DNA of 55,000 nucleotides from NCBI GenBank assembly GCA_012295275.1, contig CM022666.1:1412501-1467500 (forward strand). The letters run 5' to 3'. The position numbers and the translations under genes were made by a program. Shown one piece after another: positions 14,165 through 26,873 of the stretch. The DNA is from Chrysomallon squamiferum. Taxonomy: Eukaryota > Mollusca > Gastropoda > Neomphalida > Peltospiridae. The notes under the pieces are model-generated. The model had not been told where the DNA came from, made no database searches, and was given only the letters and a program-made list of their open reading frames with translations. Positions within the stretch are counted from its first letter, which is position 1, and the number at the start of each line of letters is the position of its first letter.

Positions 14165-14690
14165 TGGTTTTAACCTGTACTGGAAACAACACAAATAATA
14201 TACAGCAGTACAGATATTGAAAATTTAAATAGCTTAGATTTTATAGAAGTAGTTTTAGCTTGTACTGAAAACAACACATATAAGATATACAGCAGTACAG
14301 ATATTGAAAATTTAAATAGCTTAGATTTTATAGAAGTAGTTTTAGCTTGTACTGAAAACAACACATATAAGATATACAGCAGTACAGATATTGAAAATTT
14401 AAATAGCTTAGATTTTCTAACAGTAGTTTTAACTTGTACTGAAAACAGCACAAATAATATACAGCAATACAGATATTGAAAATTTAAATAGCTTAGATTT
14501 TATAGCAGTACTGAAAACAATACAAATATACAGCACTAGTACGTCAACACAAATATACAGCAGTACAGATATTGAAAATTTAAATAGCTTAGATTTTATA
14601 GCAGTAGTTTTAACTTGTACTGAAAACAGTACAAATATACAGCAGTACAGATATTGAAAATTTAAATAGCTTAGATTTTATAGTAGTATA
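14165..14690. repeat. Tandem array, about 85 bp unit, 6 copies
   Basis: Six copies share CAGATATTGAAAATTTAAAT followed by AGCTTAGATTTTATAG (near 14210, 14298, 14383, 14469, 14566 and 14648). Each also has a TGTACTGAAAACA block. The first three are nearly identical, so this is a recent expansion. The minus-strand open frame across it is a by-product. Confidence 0.92.
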
Positions 14691-16319
14691 TATATCTGAA
14701 AATATTAGCTTTGAAGTAAATGTATTTTTCACTCTTATATAATAATAGTAATAATAAATAAATACAAAATTATGTAGAAAGTAATTAGCTTTCTCTAAAT
14801 ATCAAAATATATTTTGTATTTATTTATTACTATTAAATATTTAATTTAATTTAATATACATTTTCTTATTCATATATTCATTACATAATGCGAAAATGAT
14901 TTTATTTCTGTAAATTAGCCCATAGCATGTCTTCATCATTAATCTGAAATTCTGTTATTATTTATGCTATTTCATATTTAATTTGTTGTTTAAATATTTA
15001 TATTCTTAAACACGCTTTAAAAAAAAAAATAATAAAATAAAATAATAATCAAAAAGGAAACAAAAAGAGGCAATGACAAATACAGCCTTTTACTATTTTT
15101 ATTTATTTTTAAACTGCCTTTTTAAATTAAAATGTTTCCTTGTTTCATTTTTAACTCGGCCAAAATCAAGAACATTTTATCGGTGTATCATCCAATGACT
15201 TAATTAGATCAGCCTGTCACATCATCAGATACATGTGTTTGTCCTCAGTTCACTGAAGTGAAAAAAAACAAAAAAATTCCCTTTTTTTTCTAAGCACTTT
15301 TTCTCTTTCTTTTTCGGCTTTTTCGTGTCATGCATGCTCACGTTTGGAACAATTCAATTTGGGATCTTAGTTCATACCAGTGTTTTAAAAATCAATAATG
15401 ATAACACATGACACCACTATCTTGCACACATAAATTTCATTCCATGTTATTTTTCCCGTCTTTAGCAAAACGATGGCTGGTCGATTAATGAAAATAAATC
15501 ATTTTTTATGGTGCTGAAAACAGGGTCCTAATCTTTGAGGGGCAGTATCCATAGCAATTTTGTCTGTATACCTTTTCACTTAGTCACTGATTTATTATTC
15601 AAATCTTCATTCGTTTAATTCCCCAGAAAACAGATTTTCCTAGTAAACCATCCATATGTACACATAAAGTTAAATAAAGTACAGCTTTTTGCAAATCTTT
15701 CATCTCTATCACGTTTTTAATGTTATTATTTTATTATTTTTATTTTCTATCAATAATATTGCAGAGACCATTTGTGGGTTCATAAACTGTAGCCTTATTG
15801 TTTTTAGAATATCAAACTGTTGACTTTTTTAAATGATTTTATTTTTTATTACCACTATTTGTCAACATTTCCAAAGCACATATGACATATTTTGATCTTT
15901 ATTTATTATTATTATTTTTAATAATAAACTGAATTATGCTGTTCCTTTTTTACTGGTAGGTATGAAAAAACACACACTGTTAATACTGTGTAAATATTGT
16001 AAAATGATACAGCTTGTCATTTGAGTATGAGCATAAGGATCTATTCCTTTCAGGTTTTTTTGCCTTTCTCATTAATTTACTTTGTACAGGCCTATATACT
16101 TTTCTTGTTGTATGGGAAGATGCACATTAAAGATCATTTGCTGCTAATGTCAAAATGTGGTTGCATTTACTCTTAAGACTGTCATAAATATCAAATGTTC
16201 GACATCCATTAGGTGAAATTAGAAAATTAATCACGGGACTAATCAAATTAACTTTGTGGTATCAAATATACCTCTCTTCCTTGTACTCCCAGTGCCCCAG
16301 TTATTTTCATTACAGAGTA

Positions 16320-16935
16320 ATTAATAGTCCTAGGTTCTTTATTAGTAACAGTATAGAATCTTATATTTATAAGACAGCCCAAAATATTGCAAAACTAGAT
16401 TTCTTTGTCATAATGATGTAGAATCATAAATTTATAAGATATCCCATGTTGTTGCAAATTTAGGTCCCTTTCATCATAACAATATAGAACCATATATTTA
16501 TAAGATATCCTATGGTGTTGTAAAGCTAGGTGGCTTTATCATAACTTAGGATTATGTATTTTAACATAGCTTATAATATTGCAGTTAAAGTTCCTTTTTC
16601 ATGATGTTATGGAGAACTGTTGTTTGTATGTTTGCAAGATGAACAGTGCCAAGTCAAAGTTACTTTTTCCTGACATTATTTTAGAACTCTTTATTTATAA
16701 GAAAAAATAAAGTTTGTGGTAATGATAGGTTCCTTTCTCATAACATAGAACTGTAAATAAATAAATATAAGACTACTTATTATATTGCAGTCTTAAATAA
16801 ATTATAAAATTAAAAAAATTAGAAAAAAATTGTATATTTGTATTTTGTAAATACCTTGTGGGCAGTACTAAATTCCTTTCATAATACAGAATTCATATTT
16901 ATAAGAAAACCCAAAATATGTAGCAAATCTAGATG
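16320..16935. repeat. Degenerate tandem array, about 70-80 bp unit
   Basis: Divergent copies of a phrase like TATTTATAAGATATCCCATG, then TTGCAAA-TAGGTTCCTTTCAT and CATAACATAGAA, recur about eight times. An old array with no coding content. Confidence 0.7.
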
Positions 16936-18654
16936 ATTTAATAGTCAGCATATTTCAGGTTTTTATTGAAACTAGATAAAAGCAATTTCATTATGAAAAA
17001 ACAAACAAAAGAAACAAAATTTAAAAACAGATAAATCCAAAAAATAATAATAATAATAAAAAAAATAAAAATAAAAATAAAATGAAATAAGATAAGATAA
17101 GATAAAATAAAATAAATAAATATGTAAATGTATAATTAACTTGCATTATACAATAAGTGTTTTCTTTCTATCTGATTAATATATGAAACTATTCATCATA
17201 TTTGCTAAAAAAGAAATAAAAAAATAATTAAAAAAAAGAAATAAAAAGAAAAACCAACCAAAAAAAGAAGAAGTTTTTTTCACATTTGAACTATTTAAAG
17301 CATTTCATAGGTGCCATTTGTAAAGGGACACAACCCATTAAAACTGAGCTCTTTTGGACCAATCAATGGAAATAAGGTGAAAAAAGGTATTAATCTTTGC
17401 AGGTGGAACAAATATTCCATTAACTTGATTAATGTTTGAATTCATATAACAGAAAAAAAACACTTAAACACATAAAATGGTAATGAGAAATGTCAGGGGA
17501 AAAATAAAATACCAAAAAAAAAAAAAAAAAAAAAAAAGAAAAGAAAATAAGATAAAATAAAAAAATAAATAAATGTATTAAGTCAATGGTTATATTCAGC
17601 TGTTTCTGAAAAGATAATTCAATCTTAAATTTTATTATTTTTTTATTTTTTATCTCTGTCATCAACTTTATAAAAACATAAACAAATAACAAAAAGAGCT
17701 AAAAAAAACCCCACATACAAACATGAAAGAAAAAATATAAAATAAATAAATAAATTAAAACTTGCCCAATCTTAAGTATAAGATTATACTCTATTCTCAA
17801 GCTTAGTCAGGGGGCTGGGAAATACCTGTTTGTGATTTACAGTTACTTCCCAAGTGTCAGATTACAGCATTTACACATGTATCACAGGGAAATATAACTC
17901 TTTTCACCTGTATGGCTCTGTGTCGAATTTATCTTTGCGACAACTTATCAGTCAGAATGTCTTCCGAGTCTGGCTCTTGTAATTTACTTTCCGTATTAAA
18001 CCTTGAAATAAGCTTGAGGATACACTGAGGTATATGAGATGGTGTTGCAATATCCTATTTATAATGACTTTCTATTGAATAATTTATCTCTGTTTTCCAA
18101 GCAGATGTTAGCTAATGTTTCAGATTTATGTTTATCTGTTCGAATTACTGGGGTATTTCTTATCTGCACAATATAATGTGGATTTTATTGTGCTGTTTTG
18201 TAAAAGTTTATTTGCGTATTCAGTTTTAAATATATAGCTTAATGTCAGCACGTGATATTGCTTTAGAATAATGTTTATTGTGAATTTTACACTTCATTTT
18301 TAAATTTGAAACTTGGGATTTATTTTTTCTTGATTAAAAAAACCACAAAAAAAACAACCCAACAAATAAAAACAAATAAAAAAATATAAAAAATATATTC
18401 CAAGTAATTTTTTTATTTAATTTTTTTATTTAAAATTATGTTTTTAAAAAATCTAATGGCTGAGTTTAAAGCTATAATAGTATACCTGATTCATACATGC
18501 TCACTAAATGATGAACATAAACATGCACACACATGTTCAGACATGTGAACTATGTTATACTGAGTCATATGTCGTACAGTGTATAGATATATTTATTAAG
18601 TTGTATACTGAGCAGTACACAAACATATGTTCTTGGTTGTATTGAATCACATTT

Positions 18655-18912
18655 GTACAGTTCATAGACATATATACTGTGCAGTGCTTAGACTTTTGAG
18701 TCATGTTTTGTACAGTTCATAGACATGTATACTGTGCAGTGTTTAGACTTGAGCCATGTTTTGTACAGTTCATAGACATGTATACTGTGCAGTATTTAGA
18801 CTGTTGAGTCACATTTGTACAGTTCATAGACATGTATACTGTGCAGTGTTTAGACTGTTGAGTCACATTTGTACAGTTCACAGACATGTATACTGTGCAG
18901 TATTTAGTCTGT
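18655..18912. repeat. Tandem array, about 51-54 bp unit, 5 copies
   Basis: Units start GTACAGTTCATAGACATGTA and continue TACTGTGCAGTGTTTAGACT. Five clear copies are present, with weaker copies extending back to about 18530. The open frame across it (repeating HRHVYCAVF) follows from the unit and is not a likely gene. Confidence 0.9.
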
Positions 18913-21437
18913 ACTTAAATATACTGGAATATTTTGAGTCATATATCATATTCTATTACCTCAGTAATTACAGATAATTCCAAATATCTTTTTTACAACA
19001 GTTATATGCGTCTAATAGACATCACTGTAAATTAAGTGGACTCATGTTTGCTGAAGAGTTATTATAAATATTCTACATGTCAGTTTTGCTTCTTGCTTTG
19101 TAACAGATATACTGAATAATTACTGCAAACAATATTTAATAATTACACCACTCTGCTCTGTAGTAATTAAACATTCCATAACTAAATTCAGAATACAGAT
19201 CTGATCAATTTAAATTTGAGCATAAGAACATGCACGAACTTACAGATACGTGAACAGAATACAACTGATGATTTATACTTTAATGATTAGTTAAAATATT
19301 TCACACAAATGCATCAAATATTTTTTTTTTTTTTATTTATTTAAATTAAAGAAGAAAGTCATGGCTGTATTGACATTCGAGGAAATATGTTAACAGAAAA
19401 ATGAGTGCCAGTACACTCATACATCATAGGAAAATGGTTTTCAGTTCCCATGACTTTTTCATTGATTCTGCTGAATTAAATAAATGAATTACTCCACACT
19501 GCATTTGCAGTATTTAGTTTGCTGTCATTAGTTGTAGAAGAAGGTCATTTATCTTCACGGGTTTTAAAGAATTTCTCAAAAAAATGTCAAAATCAACTAT
19601 ATGAGCAGATCAGTCTCTAGTTGTGTGTTCATTTGAAGGAGGGATTTAAAAAAAAAAAAAAAAAAAAAAATAATAAATAATAATAATAAATATTAATAGT
19701 TAAATTTTATTTTTTAAATAAAAATGTTAAAAAAAAAATAAAAAAAATAATATTAATATTAATAATAATTCAAAAATAAATAACATAAAATTAAATAAAA
19801 TTAAAAATAAAATAAATAAATAAATAAAAATAATGAAATAATGATATGAAAATAATAAAAAATAAAATAAATACATTTATTAATTTATATTTTTTAAATG
19901 TTTCCATTATCCTTTCATGTTTTCATTTAAAAAAAAAAAAAAAAAAAAAAACCCCCCCCAAAAACAATAATAACTAGCATCCAAAGTGTCGATTACTAAG
20001 TAGTTTTGTATTTAATGACTTTGTATTTATTTATTTATTTATTTGTCATGGGTACAGTTGAAAACCAAAGACTTATGCAATCCTATCTAACAACAACATG
20101 AAAATATTTTCATTAGCTTCATATAAAGTAATTTAAAATAAATAATCCCAAAACAACAACAAAAAACCCTCCAAAATCTATGGAAATAAACCAGTTAGTA
20201 TCACTTATCTGGTGAATTTCATTTTAAAAGCTGACAGCTTCTGACAAAAAAAAAAAAAAAAAAAAAATTAAATAAAACTTAAAATTAAAAATAAATAAAT
20301 AAAAAAATTCTCCAGAACTAGAAAAAATTATTTCAATTAACTTTATGCTTTTTTCTCTGAAATGAAAAATAAACATCAAAACAATAAATTATGTCAAGTT
20401 TGGAGTTAAAGTATTGACAAGCTGTTTATATTAAAATATTTTTCTAAGTCGCTTGCTTAATTTTTTTTTTTTTTTAATTAAAAAAAAACAAACAACAATG
20501 ACAAAACATTAATAGAATATAAACAGAATTTCAGATATCTTTATATGTTTTTTCTAAAACGAAAATAAAATTAAAAATAGTTTTGACATCAGCTAATAAA
20601 AAAATAAAATTAATAAATAAATAAATAAACAACATACAAACATTAATTTAAAGAATAGTTTTGTGTCACACACAGAAACACACACACACACACACATACA
20701 CACACAGACAGACTCACATAGACTGATATTAAATTAAATCCTTTGTTTTTGTGTATGTTTTTGTAAAATAATAAAATTCCAAAAGAAATAACAATTGTTT
20801 TGAGTGGGTTGAAGATTCCTGTTTTTGTTTGTTTATTGGTAATTAATTTTTATATATATATATATATATATTTTTTTTTGTACTGATATTAGGACCTAAA
20901 AAAAAAACAATAAAAAAAAAAAAATAAAATAAATAATAAAATAAATTAAAAATTAAGAAACTGTGTTTGTGTTGTTTCATAAAACAGAAATAAAAAAAAA
21001 AATAAAAAAAAAATAATAATAATAATAAAAAATATATATAAAATAAAAAAAAAAAAAATCGTGAGAGAAAATATTTCCATTATCTTTGTGTGGTTTCATA
21101 AAAGAGAAAAACAAATAAATACGTTTTGAAGGGCAAAAAAAAAAAAAAGTAAATGGTTGTAAAAGTTGGCATTTATTACTGGCATAACTGATTTGATTTC
21201 TATACAAACTGCTTGATTTAGTGCAAGCGAGAGGATGAAAAAACTGCCGACTCCTTGCTCGTTTTTCTTTCTTTTTTCATAGCTTGATATAAATGTACTG
21301 TCATACTTTATTATTACTGGCAAACACTGGTCTCCAAAAACAAATAAAACAGTCATTTGGAAATATAGAAAACTTATTTAGCAGAACCTCCCCCCCACCA
21401 CACCGAAAATAAAAAAATAAAATAAAGTTCCCCCCAA

Positions 21438-21528
21438 AAAACTTTTTTTTTATTAAATTTTCTTTTCTTTTTAATCTGGCATAAACTTTTTTTTATTCAA
21501 TTTTCTTTTCTTTTTAATCTGCCATTTA
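21438..21528. repeat. Two-copy T-rich duplication
   Basis: A unit of about 46 bases (AACTTTTTTTTTATTAAATT, then TTCTTTTCTTTTTAATCTG) occurs twice in tandem. Confidence 0.8.
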
Positions 21529-22499
21529 AACGTTTAAAAGTATAATTTATTGTGCTTACATAATTCATTTACCTTTTTTGGAATTTGAATTTTTTTTTTT
21601 TTATTATCTTTGGAGGTGTTTTGGTTCATTTCTGCAAATCTAGACTGATTTTTTAATTTTTTATTATTATTATTTTTTCTTTTTTGTATCTGTCATGAAA
21701 TATTTGTTTATTTAGGTTTTTTTGTTTAAAAAAAATAAAATAAAAAATAAAATAAAATAAATGTGTTGTCATAATAAAAGTCAACAAAATGGAAATTTTC
21801 AGCTTATTGCTAACACCATCATTATTCATACCAGTTATCAGTGACACTGACATTAATTAAAGAGAAAACAAAATCTAAAAAATTAAATAAATATGTTTAA
21901 GAGTGCTACTTCAAATATTAAATGAAATTTATAACCAAAAATGTTTTTTTTTCTTTCTTTCCTTTTTATTTTTTATTTATTATTTTCCTTCCTTCTTTCT
22001 TTCCCTTTTCTTATTTTCCACCATTTTTCCCTTCATTCATTCCTTCTTCTTTTTTTTCTTATTTTCTTTCCTTCATTCTTTCTTTCTTTCTTTTTTCTTT
22101 GGAAAGAATATTTTTATATATTTGTAATTTTGCTAATATTTGGCCTATTTTGTGGCCTAGACTTTTTAAGGAAATAGGTCCACATACAATTACATATAAA
22201 TATTACAAGGGAAAAATGAAAGGGTTACAAAAAATTAAATTTAAAGAACAATATATTCAAATGTAGTTTAATTTTAAGTATATAGAGAGGAAATTAGAGA
22301 AATTGGGTGTGCTTGTCTGTGTGAGTATGTGTGTGTGTCTGTAAGTATGTGTGTATGGGTATGTGTGTGATATGTGTTTGTTGTGTATATGTATAGCATG
22401 TGTTTGGTTCTAGAAAGTATATTTTCTGCCAGTGTTAAGTTTTAGTGCACTAACATGTTTGTCTGCTAATTGAACTAATAACCTGCTTGTTGTCTACAG

Positions 22500-22630
22500 G
22501 GATTACAGCTGAGCTGTACTATGTTCGCAACGGAATCATCAACAACTACGCCTTGTCTTTCAACCTGCCGATTCCAGCCAAAGTGGAAAACATCTACTTC
22601 ACATGGCAGAATCTCAGAGACAAACCTGCA
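22500..22630 (+). CDS. RYK: RYK exon: WIF domain, N-terminal part (first exon seen)
   Basis: The acceptor is CTACAG ending at 22499 and the donor is GTAAGT at 22631. Two bases (GG) finish a codon begun in an upstream exon, probably Gly. Forty-three codons follow (residues 1-43), including AELYYVRNGII and YALSFNLPIP, the characteristic opening of the RYK WIF domain, and FTWQ. The exon ends in phase 0. The intron starts with GTAAGTGTGTCTGTGAG and runs straight into a long (TG)n tract. The upstream exon, which should carry the signal peptide and the first WIF residues, was not found in the window. Confidence 0.96.
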
Positions 22631-22641
22631 GTAAGTGTGTC

Positions 22642-22702
<61 letters not shown>

Positions 22703-23731
22703 CTGTGTGTGTGTGGGTGTATGTAGTGACTGTGTAATGTGGGTATGTTAGCAAATCTGTACAGTATTTATTTACGTATAACATAGTGAGTGTATGTAAT
22801 GTATGTGTGTGTAGTGTGTGTTGTGTGTGTGTGTGTTTGTAGAGTGTGTGTGTGGTGTGTAATATGTGTGGTGTGTGTTGTATAATGATAGTGGTATATG
22901 TATGTATGTTTGTAGTGAGTATTTGTTTGAGTGCGTCTCAGTATGTGTGAGTATCTATGTCTGTATTCAAATGCGTGTCTTAGTTTTTGAGTTTATCTGT
23001 GTATGTTTGTGTGCGTGTCTATGTGTGTTGGTTTTATTTGAATGTATATGTATATATATATACATATGACATGAAAACAAAATTTAAAAAAAGAAAAGAA
23101 AAGAAAATATAAGATAACAAATAAATACAAATTTATAATAAAAATTACTTTCATCTTCATCTTAAAAATATTAATATCATTATTATTATTATTTATTATT
23201 ATTGTTATATTTATTATTGTTGTTGTTGTTGTTGTTGATATAAGAAATGTATATATTTTTTGAAGATGTATTACAACATGAAGTTTTCGGTGTCACACCC
23301 GCGAGCTATGGGACCACCAGAAGCTAACATCTCTACTGGCGGAACTGTGCCCAAAGAACTGCAGGGTGGGTATCCTTGTGACTGATTTAGAAAACCACAA
23401 TTTCCATACACACATGCACATGCATATATTGATGCATGATTACGTACTCATGAATTTTGCATACTCATATACATCATTGCAAAGAATATGAAAGTTTAAA
23501 AATGTCATTTCAATAATAATAATAATTATAAAAAAAACAGTACCAGTTACATTTTGAACTTTGGAAAATTAAATTTTATGAGTCACAATTACAACAAGCA
23601 GCTAATGTGGTCTAAAAGATCGCTGTTCCAGTGAGTGCAAATAATAAAAATGTCTTAATGGTTTTATTATGGGTAAAAATGTTAAAATATTAAAATATGA
23701 ATCATTAAGAAAGCTTACAATGATATGAACA

Positions 23732-23822
<91 letters not shown>

Positions 23823-24795
23823 GAATTAATTTTTTTATGATGTTTTAATCTGAATAGAAAACTCGGCCTGTAGGGGGCCATTAATAATAAAATGATTGCA
23901 ATCATTGCTTCCGAAATATCAATCATTTCAGGGAATGTCAGAGATTATAAAATATTTTTGAAAAATTTAAAAACAAGAAAAAAAAAAAAAAAAAAAAAGG
24001 AGGAAGAAAAGAATAATAGCTGTAATAAAGTGTTAAAATAAATGAGATTATATGATATGTATGTGTCCACAGGGATTATACAGAATGATATCTGTGAAAT
24101 GATACAGAGAACTCATATTCAAAGAAAATTGCAAAGTAAACTGAAATCATATCTGATGTGTGGTGTAGCTCATTGATTTTGTACAGACTTTCGTTCTTAA
24201 TATTAGTAGGAAAAAAAAAAAAATAATAATAAAAAAAAAAAAAAAAATGAAGAACCTAAAAGCTTTAAACACAAACAATTCTCAAACAGCACTTAGTAAA
24301 ATTGAATAACAAAAATCCAAAATCTGTTTTTTTTTTTTTATTCCAAACTGATTTTTATGAAATTTTTCCAATTTTGTTTATATACATATTTACATATTTA
24401 CTTATTTGTTTAATTGTTTATTTATTTATCAATTTATTAAATTATTTACTTGTTTATTTATTTACATATTTATTTACCTATTTGTTCATTCAGATATTAC
24501 CATCTTTATTCATTTATTTAATTACGTATTAACGTAATTTATATATTAACGTAATTACATATTAACGTAATTTATATATCTATATATATGGTATAAAATA
24601 TATATTTATTTTTACATATTTATTTATGTACTGCAGTGTTCCGTGTGACTCTGCCGTGTACTGGACAAATGAGTGCTGAGGTGGACGTCACAATCACAAT
24701 GGACATCAGCATTTTCTCAGCTTCAAACCTCACAGTTCTCAACTTCAAACGGAGGAAAATGTGCATGAGAGGTACGAACTTGTTAAATCTTCATC

Positions 24796-24834
<39 letters not shown>

Positions 24835-26001
24835 CTTTGAATGTGTCTTCATGTTTGTCTGTATATGTTTGTCAGCTTGTAAAATATTAGTTACTGAATT
24901 TTTGATATTTAAGCTTTGGGACCTGATACAGGTATATTAAATAACAACCCAGGTTGAATATCCTTAACACTTGTATATGTAAAAACCAGCCCAAAAACAA
25001 AGATAAAACTGTTTCTGCTGCTATTAAGAAGTTTTGGATTTCAGACTTTTTCAGATCAGACAACATCAATCTGTAACATATAGCCTATATAAAATCAACA
25101 TTATGTCATAATGGTATTCCTGTGTTAGAATAAATTCTTAATACAAAACACACACACACATTTACACAAACACACACATTCACACATGTGCATGTGCACA
25201 CATACATACACACACAGAGTGTCAAATTGTAGTTAAATGAGTCAAAGGTTAATTACAAAAAACATTTAATATATAAGTAACAGTTATAAACACATCACAT
25301 ATTGAAAATACTGGTGATAACTGGTTGCAAACATTAAATATTGAATATAAATGTCATAGATGGTAAAAGACAATTTTTAAATATTCAGTATAATTTGTGT
25401 TATAGCTGGCTACAGGTATGCTGAATTACAAATATATATACATACCTATGTCACATTTGGTTACAAGCTCATAAAATAATGAATACATTTATGTCGTCGT
25501 TGGTTACATGCACATTAAATCTTCATTTTGGTACTGGTGTAAAATGGCTAATTATGTGCAATAACATATTGGATTACATGCATATTATTACACCCAGATA
25601 CATACATTCTGTATATCTGTCTGTCTGTCTGTCAGTATTAGTGACAGAGCCGTTTCAGCATGTAACAGTGAGACTGTGATCACATCTGGATCTGCTTTTC
25701 ATGCGCAATTGAGAAAAATGAGCTGCCATCTTGTTATGCTGTGTTTTAACACATGGTAGCCATTCCTCAATAACAATGCTAAACCTGCCACTTGAAATTC
25801 CTTCAATTGAACACCGTATTGCCAATGCTGAGGTCTTTTTCAGAAATAAATGTGATAGTGCTAAGAAATGAAGAGTATAAGTCATTCTTTCTTCAGTACT
25901 ATTTTATTGTTGTTGTTGTCATTGTTGTTGTTATTATTTATTATTATTGTTATTATGTTATTGTTATTCTTGTTAATACTGTTTTATTAATTAATTAATT
26001 A

Positions 26002-26054
<53 letters not shown>

Positions 26055-26782
26055 TTGTTTTATTTTTTTATTTTTTTTATTAATAAAGGGATGGTAAAAG
26101 TTTAAATCTGATCACCATGTATCCAGGTCAAATGTCATTTTCCCAAATATGATAAATTAAGAATTAAGACAAAAAAAAACAAAAAACTATCCAGTTTAAT
26201 CTTTTGTCAATATTATTAAATCTATTAACTTTTTAAACGTAATATTATTTTTATTTTTATTATTGTTTTTTAAGTTATTTATTTAACCCATTACATTGGT
26301 GCTATCTGTATTCTCTAATGTTAAAATGATTATAGAGTCTGACGTTTATTATCTAGATTTTAAAACATCTTCCTCTTCATATCAAGATTTTGTCCTGAGT
26401 GTGTATTATTTTATAGGCCTTATGTGCTGTTCATGTGTTTATATAAATGTTTTTGTGTTTTTGTGGGAGGTGATGTTTATATTTTATGTGTATGTTTATG
26501 TGCAAATGTGTGAGTTTGCATTTCCAGTCCTTGTAAAATAATGTAGACCAGTTTTTATTTTTTGTTTTTTGTTTGTTTTAATTTTAATTTAATTTAATAT
26601 TTTTCTTTTTATAGTTATTATTATTAACATTTATTAAAATATTTTTTATCAAAAGATATCTTTTAGTGTGTGTGAATTTAAGTGCATGAGAATGCAGAAA
26701 TTTACAGATATTGATAGAAGTGTTGATAAATACAGAGAGAAAGAGAGACAAAGGGGTGTGGTGTGTATATCTGTATACATAT

Positions 26783-26873
<91 letters not shown>

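Larger units (their letters stand above)
1..22499. other. Upstream or first-intron sequence without supported exons
   Basis: No open frame here resembles a known protein, and none encodes the expected start of a RYK WIF domain (a signal peptide then an acidic stretch before the Ala-Glu-Leu-Tyr-Tyr block). The stretch is AT-rich, with poly-A/T runs, (TTA)n and (TC)n, (TG)n microsatellites and several tandem arrays listed separately. Blocks of more ordinary complexity occur at about 1710-2120, 3690-4200, 7640-7880, 8590-8960, 11600-11960, 13795-14160, 15120-15560 and 17780-18010. Because the first exon at 22500 starts mid-codon, at least part of this stretch is intron if the signal-peptide exon lies further upstream. 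Confidence 0.6.

Noticed and set aside
24064-24180. Acceptor-like CCACAGGGATTATACAG resembling the acceptor and start of the exon at 22500
   Set aside because: Similarity fades after about 12 bases, the translation does not resemble a WIF segment, no donor follows in a sensible frame, and the protein is complete without it.
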